Positions 25,184 to 36,031 of a stretch of 64,000 nucleotides of DNA are shown here, piece by piece; position 1 is the stretch's first letter, and every line of letters starts with the position of its first letter. The DNA is from Bacillus sp. AFS041924. Lineage in GTDB: Bacteria > Bacillota > Bacilli > Bacillales > Bacillaceae_G. Both the position numbers and the translations under genes were made by a program. Location: the NCBI RefSeq assembly GCF_002577195.1, contig NZ_NULG01000025.1, positions 148,908-212,907 of the forward strand, given 5' to 3'. The notes under the pieces are model-generated. The model ran no database searches, was not told where the DNA came from, and saw only the letters and a program-made list of their open reading frames with translations.

Positions 25184-26488
25184 TTACGCTTGTAAATCTT
25201 TTAGTGTTTCTTCCTCTATTGCTGTGCTTGGTTCGTTTACACGTTCAATGTCCGCTCCAAGTGCAGCAAGCTTTTCATGGAAATTTACATATCCACGATC
25301 TAAATGTTTTAACTCAGTAACGCGAGTATATCCATCTACAACAAGACCAGCAAGGATTAGTGATGCAGCAGCACGTAAATCAGTAGCAGCTACTTCTGCT
25401 CCTTGAAGATCATTTGGTCCATGAATAATCGTAGAACGACCTTCAATTTTAATATTTGCATTCATGCGACGGAATTCTTCAACGTGCATGAAACGATTTT
25501 CGAATACTGTTTCAGTAATCATGCCTGTTCCATTAGCTTTTAATAGAAGTGCCATCATTTGTGATTGCATATCTGTTGGGAAGCCTGGGTGAGGCATTGT
25601 TTTGATGTCTACAGGTTTTAAATTGTCTGATCCAATTACACGAAGACCTTCTTCTTCCTCGATAATTGTTACTCCCATTTCACGCATTTTAGCTACAACT
25701 GAGCTTAAGTGTTCTGGAACTGCATTTTCAATTAATACATTTCCATTCGTAATTGCTGCTGCAACCATAAATGTTCCAGCTTCAATACGGTCTGGGATAA
25801 TGTGGTGAGTTGTACCAAATAGTGTTGGTACCCCTTCGATTCGAATAGTACCTGTTCCAGCACCACGAACTTTACCACCCATTGAATTGATGAAGTTTGC
25901 TAAGTCAACAATTTCAGGTTCTTTTGCAGCATTTTCAAGAACAGTAGTTCCTTCAGCAAGTGCTGCTGCAGACATGATATTTTCTGTTGCTCCTACACTT
26001 GGGAAATCTAAATAGATTTTTGCCCCTTTTAAACGACCGTTTGATTTTGCTTCTACAAAACCATTTCCTACCGTAATTTGAGCTCCCATTGCTTCAAAAC
26101 CTTTTAAATGTTGTTCAATCGGTCTAGATCCAATTGCACATCCACCTGGTAACGCTACACGTGCATGACCGTTTCTAGCTAATAGTGGTCCCATTACAAG
26201 AATAGATGCTCGCATTTTACGAACATATTCAAATGGTGCTTCAACATGTAAATCCTTTGAAGCATCGACTGTTACTGTATTATTTTTGAACTCAACCTCT
26301 GTATTCAAATTACGAAGAACTTCGTTAATCGTGTAAACATCAGATAGAGTTGGTACGTCATGAATTATATTTTTTCCTTCACTAGCTAGTAGCGCTGCAG
26401 CAAGAACTGGTAAGACAGCATTTTTTGCACCTTCTACACGAACTGTGCCTTGAAGCTGTTTCCCGCCACGGACAATGATTTTATCCAA
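25184..26488 (-). CDS. murA: UDP-N-acetylglucosamine 1-carboxyvinyltransferase MurA
   Basis: 434 residues. Cytoplasmic enzyme for the first committed step of peptidoglycan synthesis, transferring enolpyruvate from PEP to UDP-GlcNAc. The catalytic cysteine lies in [16 protein letters not shown], so the enzyme should be fosfomycin-sensitive; the N-terminal K-N-A-V-L-P uridine-site block is present. The position next to ywmB and spoIID points to the murAA paralogue. The C-terminus carries a short acidic extension. Confidence 0.96.
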   Translation of the reverse strand: MDKIIVRGGKQLQGTVRVEGAKNAVLPVLAAALLASEGKNIIHDVPTLSDVYTINEVLRNLNTEVEFKNNTVTVDASKDLHVEAPFEYVRKMRASILVMGPLLARNGHARVALPGGCAIGSRPIEQHLKGFEAMGAQITVGNGFVEAKSNGRLKGAKIYLDFPSVGATENIMSAAALAEGTTVLENAAKEPEIVDLANFINSMGGKVRGAGTGTIRIEGVPTLFGTTHHIIPDRIEAGTFMVAAAITNGNVLIENAVPEHLSSVVAKMREMGVTIIEEEEGLRVIGSDNLKPVDIKTMPHPGFPTDMQSQMMALLLKANGTGMITETVFENRFMHVEEFRRMNANIKIEGRSTIIHGPNDLQGAEVAATDLRAAASLILAGLVVDGYTRVTELKHLDRGYVNFHEKLAALGADIERVNEPSTAIEEETLKDLQA

Positions 26489-26520
26489 ACTTTTCCCCTC
26501 CGTGTCCTAAAATAGATCTA

Positions 26521-27240
26521 TCAATATTCTACTGTTATAATCGGTGTTCCAATAATAATTGTCGTTGATTTATCAACATTGTTTTCATGTATTGCAATTT
26601 GTAAATTTATTTTTTTGCCATTTGCAACCAGAGCGTCATTCCACTGTTCAGTATATGCTGAAACAGAGACGAATGCCCCTTCTTTTATTTCTTCAATTTT
26701 TGTTGCTTTAAAAGTCCCCAATAAATCATTTTTTATACCCTGCAAAACACCTTCAAGTTTACCACCCATTGTCCCCTTTATACAAGTAAAAAAAGTAGGT
26801 TCTTTACTAAAAATATTTTCCAGTGAGTTCTTAATGAGTATTCTTGTTTCTTTCTCAGCTCGTTGGTCCCATTTAGTCCCACTCAGTTCATAAATTACAT
26901 AACTACTATTACTGCTAGTAGATGTAACAACGATTCGTTCTGTGACCGATGAATGGCTAAATGTACCAATTATTTTATTACCATTATTTGTATTAGTCCA
27001 CTTAAATTTTTTAAAATCTTCTTTATATTTACCAACTATTTTGGCCACCGAAGTGTTCATTTTAGCTTCTCTAGCATATAAATTCCAACTTGTTACCGAA
27101 ATGTCTTTTTTATTTAATACATCTGCAAAACGATTCAATTGACCGACTCCTGTGTCAGCCATACCGATTTTTCCCCAATTATAAAAAAGTGCAATCGCAA
27201 AAGTAATCGTAATTAAAAATAAATACATAGTCTTTTTCAT
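26521..27240 (-). CDS. ywmB: YwmB family protein
   Basis: 239 residues with an N-terminal signal or anchor (about 4-22), so probably exported. The body is a two-fold alpha/beta repeat resembling a TATA-binding-protein fold as described for YwmB. No catalytic motif is seen and no function is established. Identification rests on length, topology and its place between ywzB and murA. Confidence 0.8.
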   Translation of the reverse strand: MKKTMYLFLITITFAIALFYNWGKIGMADTGVGQLNRFADVLNKKDISVTSWNLYAREAKMNTSVAKIVGKYKEDFKKFKWTNTNNGNKIIGTFSHSSVTERIVVTSTSSNSSYVIYELSGTKWDQRAEKETRILIKNSLENIFSKEPTFFTCIKGTMGGKLEGVLQGIKNDLLGTFKATKIEEIKEGAFVSVSAYTEQWNDALVANGKKINLQIAIHENNVDKSTTIIIGTPIITVEY

Positions 27241-27320
27241 AAATAATCCCCTCTCTTACTTCCATTTTTCACAGGTAGAGAAGGGTTTATACGGGCCATC
27301 GTAACATACTTTTTGACAAA

Positions 27321-27557
27321 TTATTTCAATAAATATGTGATATTTTTTGCATACTGAAGATAATCTAAGAAAAAACTACTTACAGCAGAAGAAATCGTAA
27401 TTGTTAATAAAACCATAAAAAGTCGAATTTGGGCGACATGTCCTTTTTTCATAATACTTTCCCATTTAATTGCGGTTATCGCCCACCAAGTTAAAATAAT
27501 GAAAAGTAAATGGACTATTATTGCTAATAACGCATCTGTCCCAACCAAAGCTTCCAT
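27321..27557 (-). CDS. ywzB: DUF1146 small membrane protein (YwzB)
   Basis: 78 residues, two membrane helices (about 9-28 and 43-64) with the DUF1146 block HLLFIILTWWAITAIKWE. Function unknown. It lies between the complex I operon and ywmB; in B. subtilis it follows the atp operon directly. Confidence 0.88.
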   Translation of the reverse strand: MEALVGTDALLAIIVHLLFIILTWWAITAIKWESIMKKGHVAQIRLFMVLLTITISSAVSSFFLDYLQYAKNITYLLK

Positions 27558-27721
27558 TTTTCACGTCCTCTTTTCGCTCGTTCTTTAAAGAAAAAGCTTT
27601 CAGATTGTTTACAAAAAGAGTATTGTTAAGGCGTTACTTTGTCTCTCTATTTGCACTGTTTCTTGAACGATATGCTATTTCAATCAGTCTGAAAACTAAA
27701 TAAATTTTTTTACACAAATTA

Positions 27722-27750
27722 AAAAGTGTAGGAATAACCCTACACTTTTC
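27722..27750 (-). terminator. Terminator of the nuo operon
   Basis: 11-bp stem AAAAGTGTAGG / CCTACACTTTT, 6-nt loop, T-rich tails on both strands. Confidence 0.88.
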
Positions 27751-27765
27751 TAATTTAACTATATT

Positions 27766-29262
27766 TTACGCCATAAAGAAGTCTTTAACAATGTCTAGTT
27801 TATGGAATAAATCTAAAGCTATAGATGGTTTAATACCTAAACCAATCGTTACAATCGCACAAACTAGTACAACGAATAGATGTGTCTTAGGAAGTACTAT
27901 TTTTCGTTCTTCGCCACTTCTAAAGAAAATATTTTGAAGGATGCCAAAATAGTAAAAGTAAGATACGACTGTTGTTAATAGTAAAATTCCACCTAATACA
28001 TAGTATCCTTTAACTTGGACAAATGCCCCCATGAAGATACTTAACTTTCCAATAAATCCTGCAGTTAATGGAATACCCGCTAGAGATAAAATAAATATTG
28101 TCATTGTAATTGCTAAAAACGGATTCGTTTTAATCAGGCCTGCAAATGATGATAAAGAATCAGTTCCTCTTTGTTGTTGTACATTATAAACAATTGTTAA
28201 AATCCCGATTGTCATAAATGTATAAGCCAATAAATAGAACCAAATACTTTCGAACATGAATGGTGAAATACTGACAAATGCAACTAGAACATAACCTCCA
28301 TGTGCAATACCTGAGTATGCAAGTATACGCTTTAGACTATCTTGTTTTAGAGCAATTGTATTACCAATAATCATCGATAATGCGGCTAGTGTAGCAACTA
28401 CGGGCTGCATTACTTCAAATACTGATTTTTGTTCCTTCATCAACAAGGCACCAGTAAAGACTGCTAAGAAGATGCGAAGTACGATAATAAATCCACCTGT
28501 TTTTGAAACAGTTGCTAAGAATGCCGTGACAGGTGTCGGTGCACCTTCATATACATCTGGCGCCCACATATGGAACGGAACAGATGCAAGTTTAAATGAT
28601 AATCCAACGAATACTAATACGAATGCTAGAATCATTAGAAATTCATTACTACTTGGTATCCCTTGGGAAAGTACCATATTCATTTCAGTAATGTTTGTAG
28701 TCCCTGTTAAGCCATAAGCATAGCTTAATCCGAATAATGTAATGGCAGTTGAAATACCACCGTTAATTACATACTTAAGTGCGGCCTCTGAGGAACCCTC
28801 TCTTCTCTTTTGAATTCCAACAAGAATATAAGATGAAATTGAAAGTAGCTCTAATCCAATAAATAAAGTAATTAAGTCACTACTTGAAGCCATATACATT
28901 GCTCCAATTAATGCCGTTATAAACAATGTATAGTATTCTGAACGTTCTGCAATTGTTTTATCTCCTAGTGCAAGTAATAGGATTAAGATTGCACCAATTA
29001 ATAATACTGTTTTAAATAAAAGCCCGAATGAATCAAGTTTAAACGATCCCGCTAATAGACTTATTGGTTTATGGGAATAAAGTGTGATTAACCATATAAA
29101 TGATCCAACAACACTAAGTAGGCCAACCCAACCAACTATTTTACGACTCGCATTTTTAGGTAATAAGAGTTCAAGAGTTAATAGAAGAAGCGCAGCAGCT
29201 ACTAGAATGATCTCTGGACCCATTGTTCCCCATTGAAATTCAGATAAAGCCTTCCATGTCAT
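27766..29262 (-). CDS. nuoN: NADH-quinone oxidoreductase subunit N
   Basis: 498 residues, about 14 membrane helices. Antiporter-like (Mrp-type) subunit of the proton-pumping arm of complex I. Conserved features: VFVGLSFKLASVPFHMWAPDVYEG with the broken-helix lysine, and ILAYSGIAHGGY. ATG after AGAGGTG at 8 bases. It is the last gene of the operon, 3 bp after nuoM. Confidence 0.95.
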   Translation of the reverse strand: MTWKALSEFQWGTMGPEIILVAAALLLLTLELLLPKNASRKIVGWVGLLSVVGSFIWLITLYSHKPISLLAGSFKLDSFGLLFKTVLLIGAILILLLALGDKTIAERSEYYTLFITALIGAMYMASSSDLITLFIGLELLSISSYILVGIQKRREGSSEAALKYVINGGISTAITLFGLSYAYGLTGTTNITEMNMVLSQGIPSSNEFLMILAFVLVFVGLSFKLASVPFHMWAPDVYEGAPTPVTAFLATVSKTGGFIIVLRIFLAVFTGALLMKEQKSVFEVMQPVVATLAALSMIIGNTIALKQDSLKRILAYSGIAHGGYVLVAFVSISPFMFESIWFYLLAYTFMTIGILTIVYNVQQQRGTDSLSSFAGLIKTNPFLAITMTIFILSLAGIPLTAGFIGKLSIFMGAFVQVKGYYVLGGILLLTTVVSYFYYFGILQNIFFRSGEERKIVLPKTHLFVVLVCAIVTIGLGIKPSIALDLFHKLDIVKDFFMA

Positions 29263-29265
29263 CTT

Positions 29266-30774
29266 CTATACACCTCTAATCCCTTGAATGATAAAATCCA
29301 CTGATGACACAATCATATCATTTACGAAAGCTGGGTATACACCAAACAGGACGATCGCAAATACTAAAATACCTGATGCGATTGCTTCACGTTTTGATAA
29401 ATCAGTGAATGACGAAATAAATTCACTATTTTTTCCGAAGCTTAATTGTAGAATAGCTCTTAAAATATAAGCCGCAGTTAAAATGATCCCTAGAGTACCT
29501 ACTGTTGCAATTACTTTATGACTTTGGAAAAGGCCAACAAATGATAGCCATTCTCCAACGAATCCTGATAGACCCGGTAAACCTAGTGATGCCATACCGC
29601 CAAAAAGTAGTAACCCAGCAAGTCTAGGTGTTGATTTTGATAGACCAGAAATACGATCAAAGCTAGTAGAATCGCCTCGATTTTCTAGCATTCCAACTAT
29701 TAAAAACAGGAGTGCTGCAATTAAACCGTGAGATACTGATTGTAAAATTGCCCCTTGAATCCCAGCACTATTCATAGCTGCTAATCCAATAATAACAATC
29801 CCCATATGTGAGAAACTTGAATAAGCTAATACTGAACGTAAATCTTTTTGTATTAAAGCAATATAAGCTCCGTAAAGTAAATTAATTACACCAATAATCG
29901 CAAGAGCTACTGACATTTTTTCAAATTGCTCTGGGAAAACACCTAAAGCAAAACGAATTAAACCGTAAGTTCCAATTTTTAATAGGATTCCAGCGTGAAT
30001 GATTACAACAGCAGGATTTGCCTGAGTATGAACATTCACCATCCAGCGGTGGAACGGGAATAAAGGTAGCTTGATTGCAAATGCAATTAATAAACAAATT
30101 AATAAAACCATTTTTAAAGTATCCGAAATTGGGCTCACTGTAGTTTGCCCCATTGGACTGATACTTGATAATGCTGCATAGTTTGTTGTGCCTGTACGAG
30201 CAAATAGAACAGCGATAACAAATAGTAAGAATGCAGATCCCAATCCGTTGTAAATTAAGAATTGGTAACCAGCACGTTCACTATCAAATCGGCCCCATTT
30301 TCCGATTAAGAAGAACATCGGAACTAGCGTTATTTCAAAGAATAAGAAGAATAACACTAAGTTCTGAGCTGCAAACACACCAAACATACCCACTTGTAAT
30401 ATAAATAGTAGTTGATAGAAGCCTTTTGAACTTTTATTAATTGAGTAAGCTGCTATTACTGCGATTAATGAGATAATACCCGTAAGTAAAATCATCACTA
30501 ATGATAGACCATCTACCCCAAGCTCAAACTTTACTTCAAACAATCTAGTAGAACTAGCGAAAAATTTTCCAAACGAGAACCAATCGTATGAAATATTCCA
30601 ATCTTTTAAACTAGAAAGGTTTTGACCTGCAATATATGCAAGTATAGTAACTGCGAATGATAAAACTGACGTCAATAATGCCCAAAGCTTATAAGAATTC
30701 TTTGGAGCAAAAGAGACTAGTAATAATCCTAATAAAGGTGAGAAAACAACCCATAATAAGAAATGCGACATCAT
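29266..30774 (-). CDS. nuoM: NADH-quinone oxidoreductase subunit M
   Basis: 502 residues, about 14 helices, antiporter-like proton-channel subunit. Visible: FAIKLPLFPFHRWMVNVHTQAN and VLAYSSFSHMGIV (the NuoM 'SSxSHMG' block), and the helix-5 glutamate in FFEITLVPMF. Overlaps nuoL by 4 bp. Confidence 0.95.
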   Translation of the reverse strand: MMSHFLLWVVFSPLLGLLLVSFAPKNSYKLWALLTSVLSFAVTILAYIAGQNLSSLKDWNISYDWFSFGKFFASSTRLFEVKFELGVDGLSLVMILLTGIISLIAVIAAYSINKSSKGFYQLLFILQVGMFGVFAAQNLVLFFLFFEITLVPMFFLIGKWGRFDSERAGYQFLIYNGLGSAFLLFVIAVLFARTGTTNYAALSSISPMGQTTVSPISDTLKMVLLICLLIAFAIKLPLFPFHRWMVNVHTQANPAVVIIHAGILLKIGTYGLIRFALGVFPEQFEKMSVALAIIGVINLLYGAYIALIQKDLRSVLAYSSFSHMGIVIIGLAAMNSAGIQGAILQSVSHGLIAALLFLIVGMLENRGDSTSFDRISGLSKSTPRLAGLLLFGGMASLGLPGLSGFVGEWLSFVGLFQSHKVIATVGTLGIILTAAYILRAILQLSFGKNSEFISSFTDLSKREAIASGILVFAIVLFGVYPAFVNDMIVSSVDFIIQGIRGV

Positions 30775-32627
30775 AAGTTGTACCCCCCTGTCACAACGAT
30801 TGCTAGTAAGATTAGAGCAAGACCAAGTAGTGTAATAAATCCATAAGTTTGCACTTGACCACTTTGAAGCCTTGAACCAATTCCACCGATACTACTTACA
30901 ATTCCTTTTACTAGAACTGCAAGTCCTTCAATTACAAAACGTTCAATCGCAAACATTATGTGACCGATTGCAAACATACCTTTTACGATTGTTACGTTAT
31001 ATAATTCATCCACATAATATTTATTAAGTAGAATTTCATGGAATAATCCATTTTCTTCTTCGTTAGTTTGCTGAGCTTTTCTTCCATACATATTGTAAGC
31101 AAGTGTAATACCTGCCAATGATACAAGTGTTGCTACGATCATAATCCAAACTGGTTCGTGACTATGTTCTGTGATTTCAAATGGAACTCCATCTAATAAA
31201 AAGTCATTTAAGTGGCGACCAAAGAATGGCGTATTAATATACCCTGCAAATATAGCAAGAACCCCTAATAATGCCATTGGAAGAACCATTGACTTCGGTG
31301 ACTCGTGAGCACCTTTTGTTTTTTCTTCACCAGTGAAAACTAAGAAGAATAAGCGGAACATATAGAAAGAAGTAAAGAATGCTGCAACTAAAGCGACAAC
31401 AAATAAAACGTAATTTCCATTTTCCCAAGTTGCTGCTATAATCTCATCCTTACTAAAGAAACCAGATAGTAAAGGTACACCTGTAATGGCTAATGTTCCA
31501 ATTAAGAATAGCGTAGATGTCCACTTCATTTTCTGACGTAATCCGCCCATTTTAAAGATGTCTTGAGTGTGTACAGCGTGTATAACACTACCTGCTGCTA
31601 AGAATAACAATGCTTTAAAGAATGCATGAGTAGTTAAGTGGAAAATACTTGCTGTATATCCTCCCACACCTAATGCAAGCATCATATAACCTAATTGACT
31701 GACTGTAGAGTATGCAAGCACACGCTTAATATCTCTTTGTACAAGACCAATACTTGCTGCAAAGATCGCCGTAAATCCTCCGACAATCGCAACTACAGTT
31801 AAAGCAGTTCCACTAGCTATAAATATTGGATATGTTGTTGCTACTAAATAAACACCGGCTGCTACCATTGTCGCCGCGTGAATTAATGCAGAAACTGGTG
31901 TTGGACCTTCCATCGCATCAGGAAGCCAAGTGTGAAGTGGGAATTGACCTGATTTACCCATTGCTCCAATGAAAATTAAAATTGCAATAAGTGTTAACAT
32001 GCCATTACTTACTTGTCCACCTTGGATTACATTGAAGATTTGATCGAAGTCAAAGCTTTTTGTTTTCCAAAATAAAAGGACCATCCCAATAAATAAACCA
32101 ACGTCCCCTATTCTAGTCATAATGAACGCTTTTTTAGCTGCTGCTTTTGCTTCTTCTTTATAGAAGTAGAAACCAACAAGCAAGAATGATCCTAGACCTA
32201 CTAACTCCCAGAATACATAAAGTTGTAGAATACTAGGTGAAATAACAAGCGCTAGCATTGCAAATGTAAATAACCCTAAATACGCAAAGAACACCGTAAT
32301 GCGATCATCATCTTCCATATAAGCAGTTGAGTATATATGTACTAGTGTACTAACAAACGTAACGATTACTAACATTAACGCATTTAGTGCATTTACTACA
32401 TAACCAACGTGAATTTCAATATTACCAATTGTTAACCAAGTATATAATTTCTGCACTGTATCCCCTTGTAGACGGTCAAATAAGACGAACAAGGAGATGA
32501 TGAATGAGATTCCTGTTAAAGTTGCTCCTAAAATCCCACTACCTTTCTTTCCTCTTGTACCAGCTAATATTAGGATTAGAAACGAAATTAGCGGAAGTAC
32601 CGGAACAAGCCAAGCATACTGCATCAT
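30771..32627 (-). CDS. nuoL: NADH-quinone oxidoreductase subunit L
   Basis: About 618 residues, the largest antiporter-like subunit, with the long lateral helix at the C-terminus. Visible: FWELVGLGSFLLVGFYF, GKSGQFPLHTWLPDAMEGPTPVSALIHAATM (split across about 225-255) and VLAYSTVSQLGYM. AGGAGGTGG precedes the start; a TTG one codon earlier is possible. Confidence 0.95.
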   Translation of the reverse strand: MMQYAWLVPVLPLISFLILILAGTRGKKGSGILGATLTGISFIISLFVLFDRLQGDTVQKLYTWLTIGNIEIHVGYVVNALNALMLVIVTFVSTLVHIYSTAYMEDDDRITVFFAYLGLFTFAMLALVISPSILQLYVFWELVGLGSFLLVGFYFYKEEAKAAAKKAFIMTRIGDVGLFIGMVLLFWKTKSFDFDQIFNVIQGGQVSNGMLTLIAILIFIGAMGKSGQFPLHTWLPDAMEGPTPVSALIHAATMVAAGVYLVATTYPIFIASGTALTVVAIVGGFTAIFAASIGLVQRDIKRVLAYSTVSQLGYMMLALGVGGYTASIFHLTTHAFFKALLFLAAGSVIHAVHTQDIFKMGGLRQKMKWTSTLFLIGTLAITGVPLLSGFFSKDEIIAATWENGNYVLFVVALVAAFFTSFYMFRLFFLVFTGEEKTKGAHESPKSMVLPMALLGVLAIFAGYINTPFFGRHLNDFLLDGVPFEITEHSHEPVWIMIVATLVSLAGITLAYNMYGRKAQQTNEEENGLFHEILLNKYYVDELYNVTIVKGMFAIGHIMFAIERFVIEGLAVLVKGIVSSIGGIGSRLQSGQVQTYGFITLLGLALILLAIVVTGGYNL

Positions 32628-32644
32628 CAAATTCCACCTCCTAA

Positions 32645-32959
32645 TTATCTTTTCAATGAATCAGCTTCATCGATATTGACTGTCTGACGATGACGATACC
32701 ATGCAATTAAGATTGCCACGCCTACTGCAGCTTCAGCAGCTGCTACTGAAATCGTGAATAATGAGAAAATTTGTCCTGTTAGAGACGGTGCCACACCAAG
32801 CTTACTAAATGCCACTAAATTAATATTTGCGGCGTTTAACATTAACTCGATACAAATTAACACGATTACAGTGTTTCGCTTCGTTAATGCACCATATAAT
32901 CCGATACAAAATAAAATAAGCGCTAAAAGAAGATAAGCATTAATTGGAACTGAACTCAT
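32645..32959 (-). CDS. nuoK: NADH-quinone oxidoreductase subunit K
   Basis: 104 residues, three helices. The membrane glutamates conserved in NuoK are visible in [15 protein letters not shown] (helix 2) and [12 protein letters not shown] (helix 3). Overlaps nuoJ by 4 bp. Confidence 0.95.
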   Translation of the reverse strand: MSSVPINAYLLLALILFCIGLYGALTKRNTVIVLICIELMLNAANINLVAFSKLGVAPSLTGQIFSLFTISVAAAEAAVGVAILIAWYRHRQTVNIDEADSLKR

Positions 32960-33474
32960 TCCTTCGTACCCTCCTCTTTTGAATCATCTGATTTTGCTAA
33001 AATGATCGCACCTACTAAAGCAATTAGTAATAGTACAGACATTACTTCAAATGGTACGATATGATTTGAAAATAATTGTAATCCGATATTTTTCGTATTG
33101 TTTGTTGCTAAATCTACATCTGATGGGTCGATTGAAAGTCCGTTTATGCCTAAGAACATAACAATTCCAAATAAAACAATACCTATTAACGCAGCAATAT
33201 TTCGCCAATTTCTTTTTGGGTTTTCACTTTCAATATCATGTTTTGTTAACATGATTCCAAAAATCATTAAGATTGTTACTGCACCTGAATAAATAAGAAT
33301 TTGAACAACAGCTACGAATTCCGCTGATAGAAGAACATAAATCCCTGCAATACTAACGAATGTTAAAACAAGCGAAAGCATCATATGCATAACTTTCGTA
33401 GAATTTAACATCATAACTCCACCTAAAATTGCTGATAAAGAAAGAAGAAAGAAAGCAACTACAAAACCACTCAT
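32956..33474 (-). CDS. nuoJ: NADH-quinone oxidoreductase subunit J
   Basis: 172 residues, five helices, with the helix-3 region [20 protein letters not shown] typical of NuoJ, part of the link between quinone site and pumps. Overlaps nuoI and nuoK by 4 bp each. Confidence 0.94.
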   Translation of the reverse strand: MSGFVVAFFLLSLSAILGGVMMLNSTKVMHMMLSLVLTFVSIAGIYVLLSAEFVAVVQILIYSGAVTILMIFGIMLTKHDIESENPKRNWRNIAALIGIVLFGIVMFLGINGLSIDPSDVDLATNNTKNIGLQLFSNHIVPFEVMSVLLLIALVGAIILAKSDDSKEEGTKE

Positions 33475-33890
33475 GCTTTATTCTCCTTTCGAATGTTTTG
33501 ATCATTTTCATCAAGCCATTGAAGATCTTTGAACAATTCATCACGTGAATATTCAGCAAGTTCGAAGTTATTTGTCATGATAATCGCTTCTGTCGGACAA
33601 ACCTCTGTACATAAATCACATAAAATACAAATTTCGAAATTGATATCATAAGTGTCGATAATTTTTCCCTTTTTCGTAGGATCAGGATGTTTTTTCCCAG
33701 TTAATGTAATACAGTCTGTCGGACAAATTGCTGAACATTGATTACAAACAATACATTTTTCTGGATAAAACTTTTGAATCCCACGAAAGCGATCTGGTAA
33801 CGGAATCGGCTGATTTGGATAATCATATGTTACTTTCTCGCGCGTTAAATTTTGAAGAGTATATTTTAATCCTTTTACTAACCCAATCAT
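33471..33890 (-). CDS. nuoI: NADH-quinone oxidoreductase subunit I (2 x 4Fe-4S)
   Basis: 139 residues, ferredoxin-like. Two complete tetranuclear cluster motifs: CIVCNQCSAICP (first) and CILCDLCTEVCP (second), carrying N6a and N6b. With nuoE, nuoF and nuoG absent, electrons must enter at this subunit or through an unknown partner. Confidence 0.96.
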   Translation of the reverse strand: MIGLVKGLKYTLQNLTREKVTYDYPNQPIPLPDRFRGIQKFYPEKCIVCNQCSAICPTDCITLTGKKHPDPTKKGKIIDTYDINFEICILCDLCTEVCPTEAIIMTNNFELAEYSRDELFKDLQWLDENDQNIRKENKA

Positions 33891-33921
33891 GACTCACACC
33901 CCTTTAGATTGGTCGATTTGT

Positions 33922-34923
33922 TTAGAAGAACAAGCTTTTTACTAAAGCAGTTATTAAAATATTAGCTAATGAAACTGGTAACAGTACTTTCCAACCGAAC
34001 TCCATTAATTGGTCAGCTCGTAAACGTGGGAACGTTACACGGAACCAAATTAATAAGTATAAAATCACACTAAATTTTAAAGAGAACCATACAGCTCCAG
34101 GAATAAAATCTAGACCTGCAATTGGATTCCATCCACCTAAAAATACAATCGTAATTAATGAACACATTGCAAAAAAGTAAACATACTCCGAAAGCATAAA
34201 GAATGCCCAACGGAAACCTGAAAACTCCGTATGATAACCTGCTACTAATTCTGATTCTGCTTCTGGTAAGTCAAAAGGTGTACGGTTTAATTCAGCAACT
34301 GCTGCAATTAAGAACACAATAAAAGCAATCGGCTGAGTTACAATGAACCATACATTCTCTTGTGCATTAACAATATCATTTAAGTTTAAGCTTCCAGTTA
34401 ATAGGATTACACCTAATACACTCATTACTAACGGAATTTCATATGAAATCATCTGTGCTGCCGCACGCATACCACCGATTAACGAGTATTTGTTATTTGA
34501 TGCCCAACCTGCTGTAACAACACCAACAGTTGTTAATCCTGAAACAGCGATATAGTAAAGCAATCCAACACCTATATCAGCGAACTGTAAGTTTTCTGTG
34601 AAAGGTAAAGTTGCTAATACCATAAAGGCAGGTGCGAATGCAATGATTGGTGCAAGAATGAATAATGGCTTATCTGCTGCTTTCGGAATCGTATCTTCTT
34701 TTAAAAGAAGTTTTAATACGTCTGCAACAGTTTGAAGTAAACCAAAACGTCCACCAACTTGGTTTGGACCAATTCGCCCTTGCATGAATCCCATTACTTT
34801 ACGCTCTGAAAGAATTCCAAACGTAACGAAACCTAAAACTACAAATAGAAAAATAACGCCTAAGCCTAAATAGATGAGAAAATTTATCCAAGACGGTGTA
34901 CTTTGTAGAAGATTTTCTATCAT
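33922..34923 (-). CDS. nuoH: NADH-quinone oxidoreductase subunit H
   Basis: 333 residues, about eight helices, forming the quinone chamber with NuoB and NuoD. Conserved blocks: [19 protein letters not shown] and [27 protein letters not shown] (split across about 205-232), with the acidic loop intact. Confidence 0.95.
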   Translation of the reverse strand: MIENLLQSTPSWINFLIYLGLGVIFLFVVLGFVTFGILSERKVMGFMQGRIGPNQVGGRFGLLQTVADVLKLLLKEDTIPKAADKPLFILAPIIAFAPAFMVLATLPFTENLQFADIGVGLLYYIAVSGLTTVGVVTAGWASNNKYSLIGGMRAAAQMISYEIPLVMSVLGVILLTGSLNLNDIVNAQENVWFIVTQPIAFIVFLIAAVAELNRTPFDLPEAESELVAGYHTEFSGFRWAFFMLSEYVYFFAMCSLITIVFLGGWNPIAGLDFIPGAVWFSLKFSVILYLLIWFRVTFPRLRADQLMEFGWKVLLPVSLANILITALVKSLFF

Positions 34924-36023
34924 TATCCGTCTACCTCCCCAAGTACAATATCAATACCACCTAAAATAGTAATTAAGTTTGCGATGTTTTCACCTTGTAA
35001 TAGCTTTGGAAGAATTTGCAGATTATAAAAAGATGGTCGTCTAAACTTCAAACGATACGGTTCTTTTTTACCGTCACTTGCAATATAGCAACCGATTTCT
35101 CCACGTGGTGACTCGATTCTTACGTATCCTTCACCTTTAGGAGCTTTGATGATTTTAGGAACTTTTGCTAAAATATCACCTTCAGCAGGGAATTGTTCAA
35201 CAGCTTGTTCTAAAATCTTTAATGACTCTTCAATCTCTAGCATTCTGCACATATAGCGATCCCATGCATCTCCAACCGTTCCTACTGGTACATCAAAATC
35301 AAAACGATCGTAAATAGAATATGGAGCATCTTTTCGCAGATCATATTTGATACCGGTACAACGAAGATTTGCACCACTTAATGAGAAGTTAATCGCATCT
35401 TCTTGTGAATAGGCACCGATACCTTTAACACGATTAATAAAGATTTCATTTCCTGAAACTAAATCATGGTATCCTTTTAACTGCTCTCTCATATAAGGAA
35501 TAAATTCTTTTACCTTTTCAATCCAACCTTCAGGAGCATCCCACTTAACTCCACCTACACGCATGTAGTTAAAAGTCAATCTTGCTCCACAAAGTTCGTT
35601 TAGTAAATTGATAATCATTTCACGCTCTCGGAAAGCATAAAGGAATGGACTCACTGCCCCTATATCTAGTAGGTTTGTACCCCACCAAACTAAGTGACTA
35701 GCAACTCGACCTAATTCCATGGAGATAACGCGTAAATACTCCGCGCGATCCGGAACTTTGATATCCATCATTGTTTCAACAGCATGGCAGATAACATAGT
35801 TATTTGTCATTGCTGAGAGATAATCCATACGGTCTGTATATGGAATAATCTGTGTATATTGAAGATTTTCAGCGATTTTTTCTGTACCACGGTGCAGATA
35901 ACCAATGACAGGTGTCGCCTCTTTAATGATCTCTCCATCAATCTTTAACACAAGACGAAATACACCATGTGTACTAGGATGCTGAGGTCCGACATTTAAT
36001 AGCATTTCTTCCGTACGAATCAT
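34923..36023 (-). CDS. nuoD: NADH-quinone oxidoreductase subunit D
   Basis: 366 residues, 49-kDa type subunit. [18 protein letters not shown] carries the quinone-site histidine loop, [15 protein letters not shown] follows, and the C-terminus ends in DIVLGEVDG. Complete and unfused (NuoC is separate). Confidence 0.96.
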   Translation of the reverse strand: MIRTEEMLLNVGPQHPSTHGVFRLVLKIDGEIIKEATPVIGYLHRGTEKIAENLQYTQIIPYTDRMDYLSAMTNNYVICHAVETMMDIKVPDRAEYLRVISMELGRVASHLVWWGTNLLDIGAVSPFLYAFREREMIINLLNELCGARLTFNYMRVGGVKWDAPEGWIEKVKEFIPYMREQLKGYHDLVSGNEIFINRVKGIGAYSQEDAINFSLSGANLRCTGIKYDLRKDAPYSIYDRFDFDVPVGTVGDAWDRYMCRMLEIEESLKILEQAVEQFPAEGDILAKVPKIIKAPKGEGYVRIESPRGEIGCYIASDGKKEPYRLKFRRPSFYNLQILPKLLQGENIANLITILGGIDIVLGEVDG

Positions 36024-36031
36024 GACTTATC